This document shows positions 9,032-18,664 of a DNA stretch of 64,000 nucleotides, piece by piece. Source of the DNA: JBBRHQ01 sp963840235. GTDB lineage: Bacteria; Actinomycetota; Thermoleophilia; Solirubrobacterales; 70-9. Under the pieces are notes generated by a model that saw only the letters and a program-made list of their open reading frames with translations, made no database searches and was not told where the DNA came from. The translations under genes and the position numbers were made by a program. Location of the stretch: contig CAWIYC010000003.1 in assembly GCA_963840235.1 (NCBI GenBank), positions 1 to 64,000 on the forward strand, written 5' to 3'. The stretch's first letter is position 1; the number at the start of each line of letters is the position of its first letter.

Positions 9032-10438
9032 GTGGCGTTCAAGCAGGTAGCCCCACTCGACACCGCCTGGCTCGCGCTCGAGTCCCGCGACACGCCGATG
9101 CACGTCGGCGGGCTGTTCGAGTTCACGCTCCCGGACGAGGCTCCGCCCGACTTTCTCCAGCAGCAGTTCGAGCTGATGCGGGCGCCGCAGACGATCCCGC
9201 AGCCGTGGAACCTGCGGCTGGTGGCGGGGCCGGTGGTCGGCCCACGGCTGCCGCTGATGCGCGAGGAGCGCGATATCGACCTCGACTATCACGTTCGCCA
9301 TTCGGCGCTGCCGCACCCCGGCGGGCAGCGGGAACTCGGAATCCTCGTCTCCAGGCTTCACAGCAACCAGCTCGACATGCATCGCCCGCTCTGGGAGGCG
9401 CACCTGATCGAGGGCCTGGAGGGGAACCGGTTCGCGATCTACATGAAGATCCACCACTCGCTGATCGACGGCGTCAGCGGCATGCGGTTGATCCTGCGGG
9501 CGCTCTCGACCGACCCAGCCGAGCGGGGGATGCCCGCATTCTGGGCGATAGCTTCCGGTGAGCGCCCGCGGCGCGACGGCGAAGCTGAGGGCGGGCCGCT
9601 TGGACAGGCGGTGAGCACGGCGCTCGACGGGGCCAAGGCGGTCGCCGGGCTCTCCCGGGCCGCCGTCGACCTCGGGCGGGCGGCCTTCGACGACCGTCCG
9701 CTGCAGGCCCCGTATCGAACGCCCGACTCGGCGCTCGTCGGCAACCTCACCGGCCAGCGGCGCTTTGCCACCCAGCGCTATGAGCTGGAGAGGATCAAAG
9801 CGCTGGCAGGGGCTGCCGACTGCACGCTCAACGACATCGTTCTCTACCTCAGCGGAACCGCCCTGCGCAATTACCTGATCGAGCACGGGCAGCTCCCCGA
9901 CCGCCCGCTGAGCGCCGGGATTCCGGTCAACTTGCGCGAGGAGGGCGACACCTCGACCGGCACCGCGGTGGGGATGATGGTCGCCGAGCTCGGCACCAAC
10001 GTCGCCGAGCCGCGCGAGCGGCTCGAGGTGATCAAGGCCTCCACGGCGGAGGCCAAGGACCATCTGCGAAGGCTGCCGTCGGAGGCGATGGGTTCCTACA
10101 CGCTATTGATCAACGGCCCCTACATCGCCGGGCTGGTGGCGCGGCTCAAGCGCCGCGCGCCGCTGCCGTTCAGCGTCGGGATCTCGAACGTCCCGGGACC
10201 GCCGCAGGAGCTCTTCTTCAACGGCGCCCACCTCGACTCGGTCTTCCCGCTCTCCCTGCTGCTGCACGGGAACGCCCTCAACATCACCTGCGTCAGCTAC
10301 GCGGGCCAGCTCAACTTCGGCTTCACCGGCGCCCGCGACACGCTGCCGCACCTGCAGCGCCTCGCGCTCTACATGGGCGAGGCGGTCGCCGGGCTGGAGG
10401 GGGTCCTGATCGGAGGGGCTCAGCCGGCAGGGGTCTGA
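9032..10438 (+). CDS. wax ester synthase / diacylglycerol acyltransferase (WS/DGAT)
   Basis: A 468-residue acyl-CoA-dependent acyltransferase that makes triacylglycerol or wax esters at the membrane or lipid-droplet surface. The catalytic motif HHxxxDG is intact as HHSLIDGVSG (about residue 145). The N-terminal block LDTAWLALESRDTPMHVGGL and the late NDIVLYL and SNVPGPPQ motifs are diagnostic. GTG 9032 follows GGAGAGGAGAG. Its 3' end overlaps the convergent metallohydrolase gene by 19 bases. A second family member is at 58107, only distantly similar. Confidence 0.93.
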   Translation: MAFKQVAPLDTAWLALESRDTPMHVGGLFEFTLPDEAPPDFLQQQFELMRAPQTIPQPWNLRLVAGPVVGPRLPLMREERDIDLDYHVRHSALPHPGGQRELGILVSRLHSNQLDMHRPLWEAHLIEGLEGNRFAIYMKIHHSLIDGVSGMRLILRALSTDPAERGMPAFWAIASGERPRRDGEAEGGPLGQAVSTALDGAKAVAGLSRAAVDLGRAAFDDRPLQAPYRTPDSALVGNLTGQRRFATQRYELERIKALAGAADCTLNDIVLYLSGTALRNYLIEHGQLPDRPLSAGIPVNLREEGDTSTGTAVGMMVAELGTNVAEPRERLEVIKASTAEAKDHLRRLPSEAMGSYTLLINGPYIAGLVARLKRRAPLPFSVGISNVPGPPQELFFNGAHLDSVFPLSLLLHGNALNITCVSYAGQLNFGFTGARDTLPHLQRLALYMGEAVAGLEGVLIGGAQPAGV

Positions 10439-11260
10439 TCTCCCGCCTGCTCGCGGCCCAGCTCGACCGGGTCGTGGGAGCAGAAGAGGCGGACCTCGTC
10501 GCCGTGCTCGCGGGCCAGCTCGCGCAGGCGTTCCTGGTTACGGCGCCGGGCGGAGTTGTCGGATGCCGTCACGGACTCGAAGAAGCGGAGCCCGCCGGGA
10601 CAGGACGGCGGTTCGGCGACCTCGCCGCGGTGGAAATAGGCGTCACCACAGTGCAGCATCCAGCCCTCGCCATCGCGGACCGCGACCCCGAGCGTGGCCG
10701 CGGGTGTGACCGACGAGCGGGATCAGCGCCACCTCTGCGCCGGTGCCCGGCATCACCCGGATGCTCTCGAATCCGAGCCAATGATCCCCCTCGACGGCGT
10801 GGACGGACCAACGCGGGCCATGGTCGAAATGAGCGGGCGGGTAGCGCAGCTTGTCGCGCAGGCTCGGCTTCAGCGCGGCCTCATGCTCGGGGGCGAATAC
10901 GTGGACCTCGGCCTCGGGGAAGTCGGGAAGGCCGCCGGCGTGGTCGAGGTCGAGGTGGGTGACGGCTATCTGGCGGACGTCGGCCGGGTCGAGGCCGAGG
11001 TCCCGGATCTGCTCGACCGCGGTCTCGGCGATCTCCGCCCTCGGCCTCAGCACCGCGCTGAACGGCCTGCCGAGATTGCCGCCCGGATCGCGGCAGTCGG
11101 CGCTGCCGATCCCGGTGTCGATCAGGGCCAGCGAATCGCCTGCCTCGATCAGCAGGCAGTGGCAGACGATCTCGGTCTTCGACACCACCGAGCCCTCGCC
11201 CCCGAACAGCCTGCCCCCGTAGGGGCACAATGTGCCGCAGTTGAGGTGGTGGATCCGCAC
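10420..11260 (-). CDS. metallo-beta-lactamase-fold hydrolase (one frameshift)
   Basis: An MBL-fold metalloenzyme with the metal motif THLDLDHAGGL (HxDxDH variant), a downstream ligand His in LVGHTRGHA, then LHCGDAYFHRGEV and FCSHDP. This variant is common in lactonase-like and uncharacterised MBL proteins. GTG 11260 is preceded by AGGGTGA. The first 190 residues and the last 80 are in different frames. One extra base in the C/G run near 10686-10692 restores HA-GVAVRDGEGWMLHCGD, so the gene is probably intact in the organism. Divergent from the antiporter gene. Confidence 0.82.
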
Positions 11261-11306
11261 GCCGGCGTCACCCTCTCACACCAGGCGCGTGTAGCCTCGC
11301 GCCGGC

Positions 11307-12593
11307 ATGCTCGGACTCGGCATCTTCGCGGCGGTCTTCGCCGTTTACGGGCTGATCGCGGTACGCGCCGAGCGCGTCGGCCTCTCGAGGCCGCTGGTGT
11401 TCGTGGTTGCCGGGGCGGTGGTCGCGCTGACTGGGGTGGTGGAGCCGTTGGCCGCCGGCAAGCCGGCGAGTCTGCTGCTGAGCCTGGCCGAGATCGCGCT
11501 GGCCCTGGTCTTATTCGCCGACGCCTCCCGGATCAGCCTGGCGCGGCTGCGCCGCGGCGTCGGGATCCCGACCCGGCTGCTGGGGCCGGGCATGCTGCTC
11601 TCGATCGGGCTCGGCACGATCGTCGGCCTGTGGCTGTTCGGCGCGCTCGACGGCTGGGAGTGCGCGGCGCTCGCCGCGATCCTCGCGCCCACGGACGCGG
11701 CGCTCGGCGCCGCCGTCGTGGAGAACGAGCGGGTGCCACAGCGCATCCGCCAGGCATTGAACGTGGAGGCAGGGCTCAACGACGGCCTCGCCGTGCCATT
11801 CCTGCTGCTGTTCGTCGCGGGGGCGACCGTTACCGAAGGGCTCGAGCCGGCGTCGTTCTGGACCACGACGCTGCTGCAGAAAGTCGGCATCGGAGTGCTC
11901 GCCGGCGTCCTCGTCGGCGCCGTGGCCGGAGAGTTGGCGCGCCGCGCGCGCAGTGCCGGGTGGTCGAGCCCGGCCTCCGAGCAGCTGGCGATGGCGGGGG
12001 CGGTGATCGCGCTGTTCGTGTTCACGGAGGAGCTGGGAGGCAGCGGCTTCATCGCCGCCTTTGCCGGCGGCCTGGTCGCCGGCTCACGTCTGCTGAGCGA
12101 ACGAAGGGCGGCGCTCGGGTTCGCCGATGAGGAGGGCGCGGTCGTCGCCGCTTTCGTCTTCTTCGCGCTGGGGCTCTTCGCCGTCGAGCTCTTCGATCAG
12201 CTCACCTGGCAGCAGTGCGCGTACGCGGTGTTGAGCCTGACGCTGGTGCGCATGCTGCCTGTCGCCATCGCCCTCATGGGCTCCGGGCTGCGCGCGCCGA
12301 CGGTCGCCTTCATGGGCTGGTTCGGCCCGCGCGGTCTGGCGTCCGTGGTGCTGGCTCTGGTCGTCCTGGAGGAGGAGAACAAGCTGACCCACATCGACAC
12401 GCTGGTGCTGACCACTCTGGTCACCGTGATCCTCAGCATCGTCGCCCACGGCTTCAGCGCCGCGCCGCTGAGCCGGCGCTATGGCGCCTGGGCCGCAACG
12501 CTGCCCGCGGATGCGCCCGAGCTGGGCGAGGCGCCGGACGTTCCGACGCCACGCTCAGGGCTGCGCGGGCAGGGTGCGTCCCTGAGAGGCTGA
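11307..12593 (+). CDS. cation/proton antiporter (CPA1/NhaP-like)
   Basis: A 428-residue integral membrane protein with about 12 predicted membrane segments, exchanging Na+ or K+ for protons. The core ion-binding region is visible as APTDAALGAAVV and NVEAGLNDGLAVPF; the Asn-Asp pair is typical of CPA1 electroneutral antiporters. The C-terminal half contains FMGWFGPRGLASVVLALVV, also family-typical. There is no long cytosolic regulatory tail. ATG 11307 lies 46 bases from the divergent MBL-fold gene. Confidence 0.92.
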   Translation: MLGLGIFAAVFAVYGLIAVRAERVGLSRPLVFVVAGAVVALTGVVEPLAAGKPASLLLSLAEIALALVLFADASRISLARLRRGVGIPTRLLGPGMLLSIGLGTIVGLWLFGALDGWECAALAAILAPTDAALGAAVVENERVPQRIRQALNVEAGLNDGLAVPFLLLFVAGATVTEGLEPASFWTTTLLQKVGIGVLAGVLVGAVAGELARRARSAGWSSPASEQLAMAGAVIALFVFTEELGGSGFIAAFAGGLVAGSRLLSERRAALGFADEEGAVVAAFVFFALGLFAVELFDQLTWQQCAYAVLSLTLVRMLPVAIALMGSGLRAPTVAFMGWFGPRGLASVVLALVVLEEENKLTHIDTLVLTTLVTVILSIVAHGFSAAPLSRRYGAWAATLPADAPELGEAPDVPTPRSGLRGQGASLRG

Positions 12594-12805
12594 ATCAGCG
12601 GTGTTTCCTTCTCAGTTGCCCGCGCTCCCACATCACCAACTCCGCTTGCTTGGGTCGCCGGCGAGATCGCCGGTTTGATCGCCTCTCAAGGCAGGGTCTA
12701 TGGGTGTTGGATGAGGCGGATGAGAAACGCCGGGTTGGGGCCGACGTCAGCTGGTGGCCGATGTCGGGGGTTGCGCCAGCCCGGTCGCGGATGTAGGTTG
12801 ACCAC

Positions 12806-14395
12806 ATGGGAGCGGGGGGGATTCTCGTGGGGACCCGGGAAGGCGGGTCTGGCTTCCCGGTACGACTCTTTGTCATTGCCTGCGCATTGGCCGTCGCCGG
12901 CATGCTTGCGTTTGCCGGACGGGCCTCCGCGGTCGGTGAGCTGACCTACGACGCATGCCTAAACAACAACGGGGATGGCGGTTGTGTCGATCTGTTCGGA
13001 ACGCCTCTCAATGACGCCGAATCGGTCGCGGTCAGCCCCAGCGGAGCGGTCTACGTCGCCTCCTACGGATCCGACTCGATCACCCATTTCTTCGCCGACC
13101 CTAAGGGACGGCTCAGCTACGACGGCTGCCTCAACGACGACGGCTCCAGCGGCTGCGTCGATCTGGCCGGAACGCCGCTCAACGGCGCCGCCTCGGTGGC
13201 GGTCAGCCCCAACGGCGGCTCGGTCTACGTCGCAGCTGCCGAGACCGGCACGGTCACCCACTTCTTCGCCGCCGCCGGGGGACAGATCAGCTACGACGGC
13301 TGCCTAAACAGCGACGGCTCCAGCGGCTGCGGCGACCTGTTCGGAACGCCGACACAGGGCGCCTATTCGGTCGCGGTCAGCCCCAGCGGCGGCTCGGTCT
13401 ACGTCGCATCCGCGCTCTCCAACTCCGTCACCCACTTCTTCGCCGCCGCCGGGGGCCAGATCACATACGACGGCTGCCTCAACAACGACGGCACCAGCGG
13501 CTGCGTCGATCTGTTCGGGACGCCGCTCGACGGAGCCCTGTCGGTCGCGGTGAGCCCGGACGGCGGCTCGGTATACGTCGCCTCCACCGATTCAAACTCC
13601 GTCACCCACTTCTTCGCCGCCGCCGGGGGCCAGATCACATACGACGGCTGCCTCAACAACGACGGCACAAGCGGCTGCGTCGACCTCAGCGGCACGCCGC
13701 TCTCCGGCGCCTTCTATGTCGCGGTAAGTCCCGACGGCAAGTCGGTCTATGTCGCATCGAGCAACGCCGGCTCGATCTCGGTCTTCACAGCCGCGCCCGG
13801 GGGCCAGATCACCTACGACGGTTGCTTCAACAACGACGGCTCCAGCAGCTGCACCGATCTTCCCGGCGACCCGCTCGAGGGCGCCTTCTCGGTCGCGGTA
13901 AGTCCCGACGGCAAGTCGGTCTACGTCGCATCGGCGGTTGCCCACACGATCTCGACCTTTGCCCGCGCAGCCGGGGGCAAGATCAGCTACAAGGGTTGTC
14001 TCGAAGAGAACGGCTCGAGGGGTTGCGACGACTTGCCCGGGAATCCCATCGACGGCGCCTACGGGGTCGCTGTCAGCCTGGACGGGAGGTCTGTTTACGT
14101 CGCCTCCAATATCTCCAACTCGGTCTCGCACTTCAGCCGCAAGCTGGCGCCGCCGCAGACCACGATCGAGCGGGCGACGATCAAGCGGCACAAGCGCAGG
14201 GCGACATTCCGGTTCGACTCGTCGCAGGAGGGGTCAAGCTTCCTCTGCAAGCTCGACCGCAGGGCTTTCAACAAATGCCGCTCGCCGAAGACCTATGAGC
14301 ATCTCGGCGAGGGCAGGCACGCCCTCCAGGTGAAGGCAAGGAACTCGCAGGGCACCGTCGATCCGACGCCGGCGACGCGGTCATTCGGGATCTAG
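12806..14395 (+). CDS. exported seven-repeat beta-propeller protein
   Basis: A 529-residue secreted protein. A signal peptide (VRLFVIACALAVAGMLAF to GRASA, about residues 19-43) is followed by seven tandem repeats of exactly 58 residues, apart from a 57-residue first copy. The consensus is ITYDGCLNNDGSSGC-DLFG--L-GA-SVAVSPDGGSVYVAS--SNSVTHFF. Seven units suggest a seven-bladed propeller related to lactonase/YVTN-type domains. Each unit has a Cys pair seven residues apart that could form a disulfide. A C-terminal Ig-like module (FLCKLDRRAFNKC, then SPKTYEHLGEGRHALQVKA) follows. ATG 12806. The stop codon shares the palindrome CTAG with the convergent NYN gene. Ligand unknown. Confidence 0.85.
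   Translation: MGAGGILVGTREGGSGFPVRLFVIACALAVAGMLAFAGRASAVGELTYDACLNNNGDGGCVDLFGTPLNDAESVAVSPSGAVYVASYGSDSITHFFADPKGRLSYDGCLNDDGSSGCVDLAGTPLNGAASVAVSPNGGSVYVAAAETGTVTHFFAAAGGQISYDGCLNSDGSSGCGDLFGTPTQGAYSVAVSPSGGSVYVASALSNSVTHFFAAAGGQITYDGCLNNDGTSGCVDLFGTPLDGALSVAVSPDGGSVYVASTDSNSVTHFFAAAGGQITYDGCLNNDGTSGCVDLSGTPLSGAFYVAVSPDGKSVYVASSNAGSISVFTAAPGGQITYDGCFNNDGSSSCTDLPGDPLEGAFSVAVSPDGKSVYVASAVAHTISTFARAAGGKISYKGCLEENGSRGCDDLPGNPIDGAYGVAVSLDGRSVYVASNISNSVSHFSRKLAPPQTTIERATIKRHKRRATFRFDSSQEGSSFLCKLDRRAFNKCRSPKTYEHLGEGRHALQVKARNSQGTVDPTPATRSFGI
12941..14155 (+). repeat. seven in-frame tandem repeats (174 bp period)
   Basis: Repeat starts fall at about 12941, 13112, 13286, 13460, 13634, 13808 and 13982. 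Six spacings are 171, 174, 174, 174, 174 and 174 bases. Copies 4 and 5 share about 50 identical consecutive bases at their junctions, pointing to recent duplication or gene conversion inside the gene. Confidence 0.9.
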
Positions 14396-14799
14396 CCCGG
14401 GCCGGAGTCGATCTCGCGTCGGAACGCCTCTGCCGACTCGACCGTGGCGTCGAGGATGCGAGCCTGGTCGGCGAGGGCGTGGTCGGAGGTGACGACGTGG
14501 ATCCCGGTGGGGTGGGGCTCGGCTCGCAACCGCCTGACGATCTCGGCATCGGCAGAGTTGGGGCCGGCCCGCGGGGCGTGGGCCACCTCCACCACGGGGG
14601 AGGTGATCGGCGGATCGGGGGGCCGTTCGAAGACGACCGTGACGTCGTCGCCGGTCGCAGCCGCGAAACGCTCCAGCCGATCGACGAGCCGGATCATCGC
14701 CCCGTGCCTGTCCTTCCACCAGCCGTCCGGACGGGTCCCGATCACGTTCATCCCGTCGACGATCCAGCGCACCGGCAGGCTCTTCGAGCGCTCGCCCAT
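14392..14799 (-). CDS. NYN-domain (YacP-like) ribonuclease
   Basis: A 135-residue PIN-like/NYN protein, expected to be a small metal-dependent endoribonuclease. The characteristic first strand reads WIVDGMNVIGTR with the catalytic Asp and Asn. Further conserved acidic and Asp/Asn positions lie in NSADAEIVRRL and VVTSDHALADQA. ATG 14799. It lies 30 bases downstream of a SnoaL-like gene on the same strand and may be co-transcribed with it. Confidence 0.85.
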   Translation of the reverse strand: MGERSKSLPVRWIVDGMNVIGTRPDGWWKDRHGAMIRLVDRLERFAAATGDDVTVVFERPPDPPITSPVVEVAHAPRAGPNSADAEIVRRLRAEPHPTGIHVVTSDHALADQARILDATVESAEAFRREIDSGPG

Positions 14800-14829
14800 C
14801 GAAAGAGGTGAACCCGGTGGGCCTTGGCG

Positions 14830-15264
14830 CTAACCGGAGCCGGGCCGGGCCGCCTCGACCGCCTGATCCTCGTCGAGGAAGACGCGCACCCGGGAGATGC
14901 GGCCGTCCCGGACCTGGGCGAGATGGAAGAGCGGCCCGTCGCTGAAGTCGAGGCCGCTGAGGGCGCCCTGAGTCCGCACCTGCAGTTCGACCAGGATCTC
15001 CGACTCGACCACCCGAATGCGAACGACCTCCACCGGCCGTAGGGCGATGATCTCCGTCACCTCCTCCTTCAGGAACCGGGTCACCGTTTCGGCCCCCCGG
15101 TAGACCCGCTGACCCGGCCACTCGGGCGAGTTTTGGTACTCGATGTCCGGCGTGAAGATGTCGGCGAGTCCGGAGATGTCGCCGGAGTTCCAGCGCTCGT
15201 AGCCGCTCCGGACGACCTCGACGTCGCTCGGTGCGGCCCCCTCTGAGCTTTCCGCGCTGCTCAT
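14830..15264 (-). CDS. SnoaL-like protein
   Basis: A 144-residue NTF2-fold protein beginning MSSAESSEGA at ATG 15264. It contains VVRSGYERWNSGDISGLADI, PDIEYQNSPEWPG, YRGAETVTRFL and a C-terminal LFHLAQVRDGRISRVRVFLD, the usual SnoaL-like order. The frame stays open to 15537 but that portion overlaps the start of the divergent FAD gene and is unlike the family. Function unknown; the second of four SnoaL-like genes with a complete domain or nearly so in the window is at 8571. Confidence 0.85.
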   Translation of the reverse strand: MSSAESSEGAAPSDVEVVRSGYERWNSGDISGLADIFTPDIEYQNSPEWPGQRVYRGAETVTRFLKEEVTEIIALRPVEVVRIRVVESEILVELQVRTQGALSGLDFSDGPLFHLAQVRDGRISRVRVFLDEDQAVEAARPGSG

Positions 15265-15343
15265 CCACCAGCCAGCATAGGCCCCGCCGCAACGACCGTC
15301 CGAATGCCTCGGAGAGGCTTCGCGTCGGGGTAGGATCGCGACG

Positions 15344-18300
15344 ATGGAAGCCAGCGGCGCAGGCAACGTTGAACGCACCAAGGTCGCCGTGCTGGGCGGC
15401 GGCGCCGGAGGAATGACGGCGGCCTTCGAGCTGACCGCCACCCCCGAGCTCCGCGAGCGCTTCGAGGTCACCGTGTACCAGCTGGGCTGGCGCCTGGGCG
15501 GCAAGGGCGCGAGCGGCCGCAACGCCGCCGCCGGCAACCGGATCGAAGAGCACGGGCTTGCATCTCTGGTTCGGCTTCTACGACAACGCCTTCCGGCTCA
15601 TGCGCGACGCCTACGAGGAGCTGGGCCGCCCACCGGGCGCTCCCCTCGCCGGCTTCGACGAAGCGTTCGAGGGGTGTGATCAGCTCGTTCTGTACGACCG
15701 CCAGGGGGACGGCTGGCACGCGTTCGCGTTCGATGTGCCGCGCAACTTCCTGCGCCCGGGGGACTCAGGCGAGCTGCCGACGATGTGGGAGATCGCGGCG
15801 AGTGCCTGTTCGTGGGCGCTCGGCCGATGGCGCCTGCTTCGAGGGGAGCACGATGACCTCGGGCGGAGTGACACCGCCCACGCGCATACGCCAGCCTGGT
15901 TCGCCGATCTGGCGCGAGAGGTCGCCGCCGACGTGCTCGAGGCCGAGATCAGAGGGGCCGAGCACCTGCTGCACCTCGCCGAGCGATTGGCGAGCAGGGG
16001 GGCGCGTCGGGCGGATCTCGCCGACTCCGGCCAGGCCGGCCACCCGTGGTTCCTGGCCAAGCTGCTTGGCGGATTCAGGGACTGGCTCTGGATTGCAGCC
16101 GGTTCCGAGCGGCTCGAGCGGGACCCTGAGCTGCGGCTCTTCTTCACCATCCTCGACACGATGGCGAGCACCGCCACCGGCGTAGTCGCCGATGGCGTCC
16201 TCGAGCACGGATGGGACGCGATCAACGATGAGGAGTGGTCGGAGTGGCTGCGGCGCCACGGGGCTCACGAGCTGACCCTGGGACGCACCCCGGCGGAGCG
16301 CTCGCCGGTCCTGCGTTCGGTCTACGACGTCGCCTTCGGCTACAGGGACGGGGACATCGCCAGAGCGGACGTCGCCGCCGGCACCGCGACCAACGACCTG
16401 CTGCGCCTCCTGTTCAGCTACCGCGGCTCCCTGATGTACAAGATGCAGGCGGGCATGGGAGATGTCGTTTTCGCTCCTCTGTATGAAGTCCTGCGACGGC
16501 GGGGAGTCGAGTTCAAGTTCTTCCACGCGGTGACCAGGCTGGGCCTTGCCGCTGACGAGCCGCTGGTCGACTCGATCGACGTGGTCGCCCAGGCGGAACT
16601 CCTCGACGGGCCCTATGAGCCCCTGGTTGACGTCGACGGACTCCCCTGCTGGCCCGATCGCCCGCTTTGGGATCAGCTCGATGACGGCGATGCCTACGAG
16701 GCGCGCGGCGTCGACTTCGAGTCCGATCTCAATCCCGCCGGTCGTGAGTCGCTGCGGCTGCGCCGAGGCGCCGATTTCGATCAGGTGGTTCTCGGCATCC
16801 CGGTCGGGGCCCTGGCGCCGATCTGCGAAGAGCTGATGGACCGCGACGAGAGCTTCCGCACGGCGATCGAATCGGCCGTCACCGTGCGGACCCAGGCCTT
16901 CCAGGTCTGGCTCGGCAAGGCGAGCAATGAGCTCGGCTGGGCCCACAGCCCGAATTCCGTCGCCGGCTGTTACGTCGAGCCCCTCGACACCTACTGCGAC
17001 ATGAGCCATCTGATCCGGCGCGAGTCATGGAGCGACGATGACGGGGTCAGCGCGATCGGCTACTTCTGCGGTGTACTCGACGATCGCCCCGGGGAGACAC
17101 ATGCCGAGGCAAGCGAGCGTGCTCATGCCAACGCGGTCGAGTTCCTCGAGCGGGACGCCGGTGGGCTTTGGCCCACCGCCGGAGACCGCGGTGCGAGCTT
17201 TGACTGGAAGCATCTGGTCGACCCCGCCGGAGGGACTGGAAGGGCCCGCTTCTCCTCGCAGTTCTGGCGCGCCAACACCTCGCCCTCAGAGCGCTACGTC
17301 CTTACCCCGGCAGGCTCGGTCCGCCACCGGCTGCGATCGGACCGCTCGGGCTTCGACAACCTGGTGCTGGCCGGGGATTGGACGAAGAACGGTATCGATG
17401 GCGGTTGCGTCGAGGCCGCCGTCGTCTCCGGCCTGCAGGCGGCGAGGGCGCTGACCGGCATGCGCCGACCGGTGACCGGCGAGAGTACCCGCTGGCTGGC
17501 GCCGCGGGCTTCCCAGCTTGCCCCCTACGTGGAGTACGGCGGCCGGGCAACGGCGCCGGGGCCGTTCCTCTCGCTCAGGGGTCGGCTGCGCGGGTACATG
17601 CTCGAGGGGGACCCGGAACGGATCGGCGGACTGATCGACCGCATGCTGAGCGGTCCCGCCGGGCCCGAGATCGATTACCGCCCGCTGGGCTCCCGGGTGC
17701 TGCTGCAGATGGGGGGCTTCGAGCACGTCTCCTCGATGGCCTCGCCGTTCGATCGCTGGGGCGACGTGCGCGAGATCGTCGCCGCATTCTGGGTCCCGGT
17801 GGTGGCGGGGCGCGACCTCGGAGACATCTTCGTCGCCGAGCGATTCGGGCTCGCCCTTCCTTACATATTCGTCGACAACCCGATGTCCTACCTCGGCGGG
17901 CGCGAGACCTACGGCTACGCGAAGACGATGGGCCGCTTCGAGCCTGCCGACGGCGTCGGCGAGCACCAGCGGATGGAAACCTTCGGCGGCAACTTCGGGC
18001 GCAGCGAGGGCGCCCGGTGGCACACTTTCCTCGAGATCGACGCCCGGGGGAGCGAGGGGGCCGGCGCCGGCGGACCTGCGCTCGAGGGCCCCGGTGAGCT
18101 TGTCCGGCACCTCGCCGGGGACCTGCTGAACCGCAACGCCGAGGGCGAGATCGTCCTGCCGGGGATCAGGTTGACCGCAAGCCTGGTCGACGACCTGATG
18201 GCCGGCAGGGTCCGCCAGGTGTTCCTGAAGCAGTTCCGCGACGCCGCGGATGGCACTCGGGCCTGCTACCAGGCGGTCGTCGAGGCCCCGATCGCCGTCA

Positions 18301-18614
18301 AGCGCGTCTCGCTGCGACCGTCGCCTCGGGAGTGGGACCTGACGATCCACCCGCTCGACAGCCATCCGATCGAGCAGGAGATCGGGGTCGGCAGCCAGCC
18401 CGCCGTGATGGCCTTCGACGGCGAGCTCGACATGGTCGTCGAGACCGGAGTCGAGATCGGCAGGGCGGTCGCACCTCTGGGCACTGCCGCTGTAGCAAGC
18501 CGGGCCGGACCGGGCTTCGACCTCTCGGGCGAGGCAATCGCCGGGCTCTTCGTCGACACCGCCAGGGCTATCGCCGCCGAGATCCCCGGGCTCGGCCGGC
18601 TCAAGTGGTGGTAG
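15344..18614 (+). CDS. FAD-dependent oxidoreductase fused to an acetoacetate-decarboxylase-like domain (one frameshift)
   Basis: About 1,090 residues. The N-terminus carries the FAD dinucleotide motif VAVLGGGAGGMTAAFEL followed by QLGWRLGGKGASGRN and IEEHG-LHLWFGFYDNAF, as in phytoene-desaturase/amine-oxidase-type flavoproteins. The FAD-closing motif LAGDWTKNGIDGGCVEAAV lies near 17370-17430. From about 17560 a second domain follows (DRWGDVREIVAAFWVPV, PYIFVDNPMSYLGGRETYGY) that resembles acetoacetate decarboxylase-like proteins. No separate start is apparent for it. The first 72 codons are in another frame; one extra T at 15558-15559 explains it. Substrate unknown; a polycyclic, carotenoid-like or polyketide-type compound is plausible. 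Confidence 0.85.
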
Positions 18615-18664
18615 CCGAGCACCGAGGCCCTCCGGGCGGGGCCGAACGGCAGATGCCCACGGGG

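Noticed and set aside
12604..12796. Possible short genes in the 212-base gap after the antiporter
   Set aside because: The open frames seen there run over from the antiporter in other frames and lack ribosome-binding sites or recognisable sequence.
12941..14155. Regular repeat array resembling a CRISPR or satellite
   Set aside because: Period of 174 is a multiple of three, the whole array is open in one frame, and unit variation is at the protein level; it encodes propeller blades.
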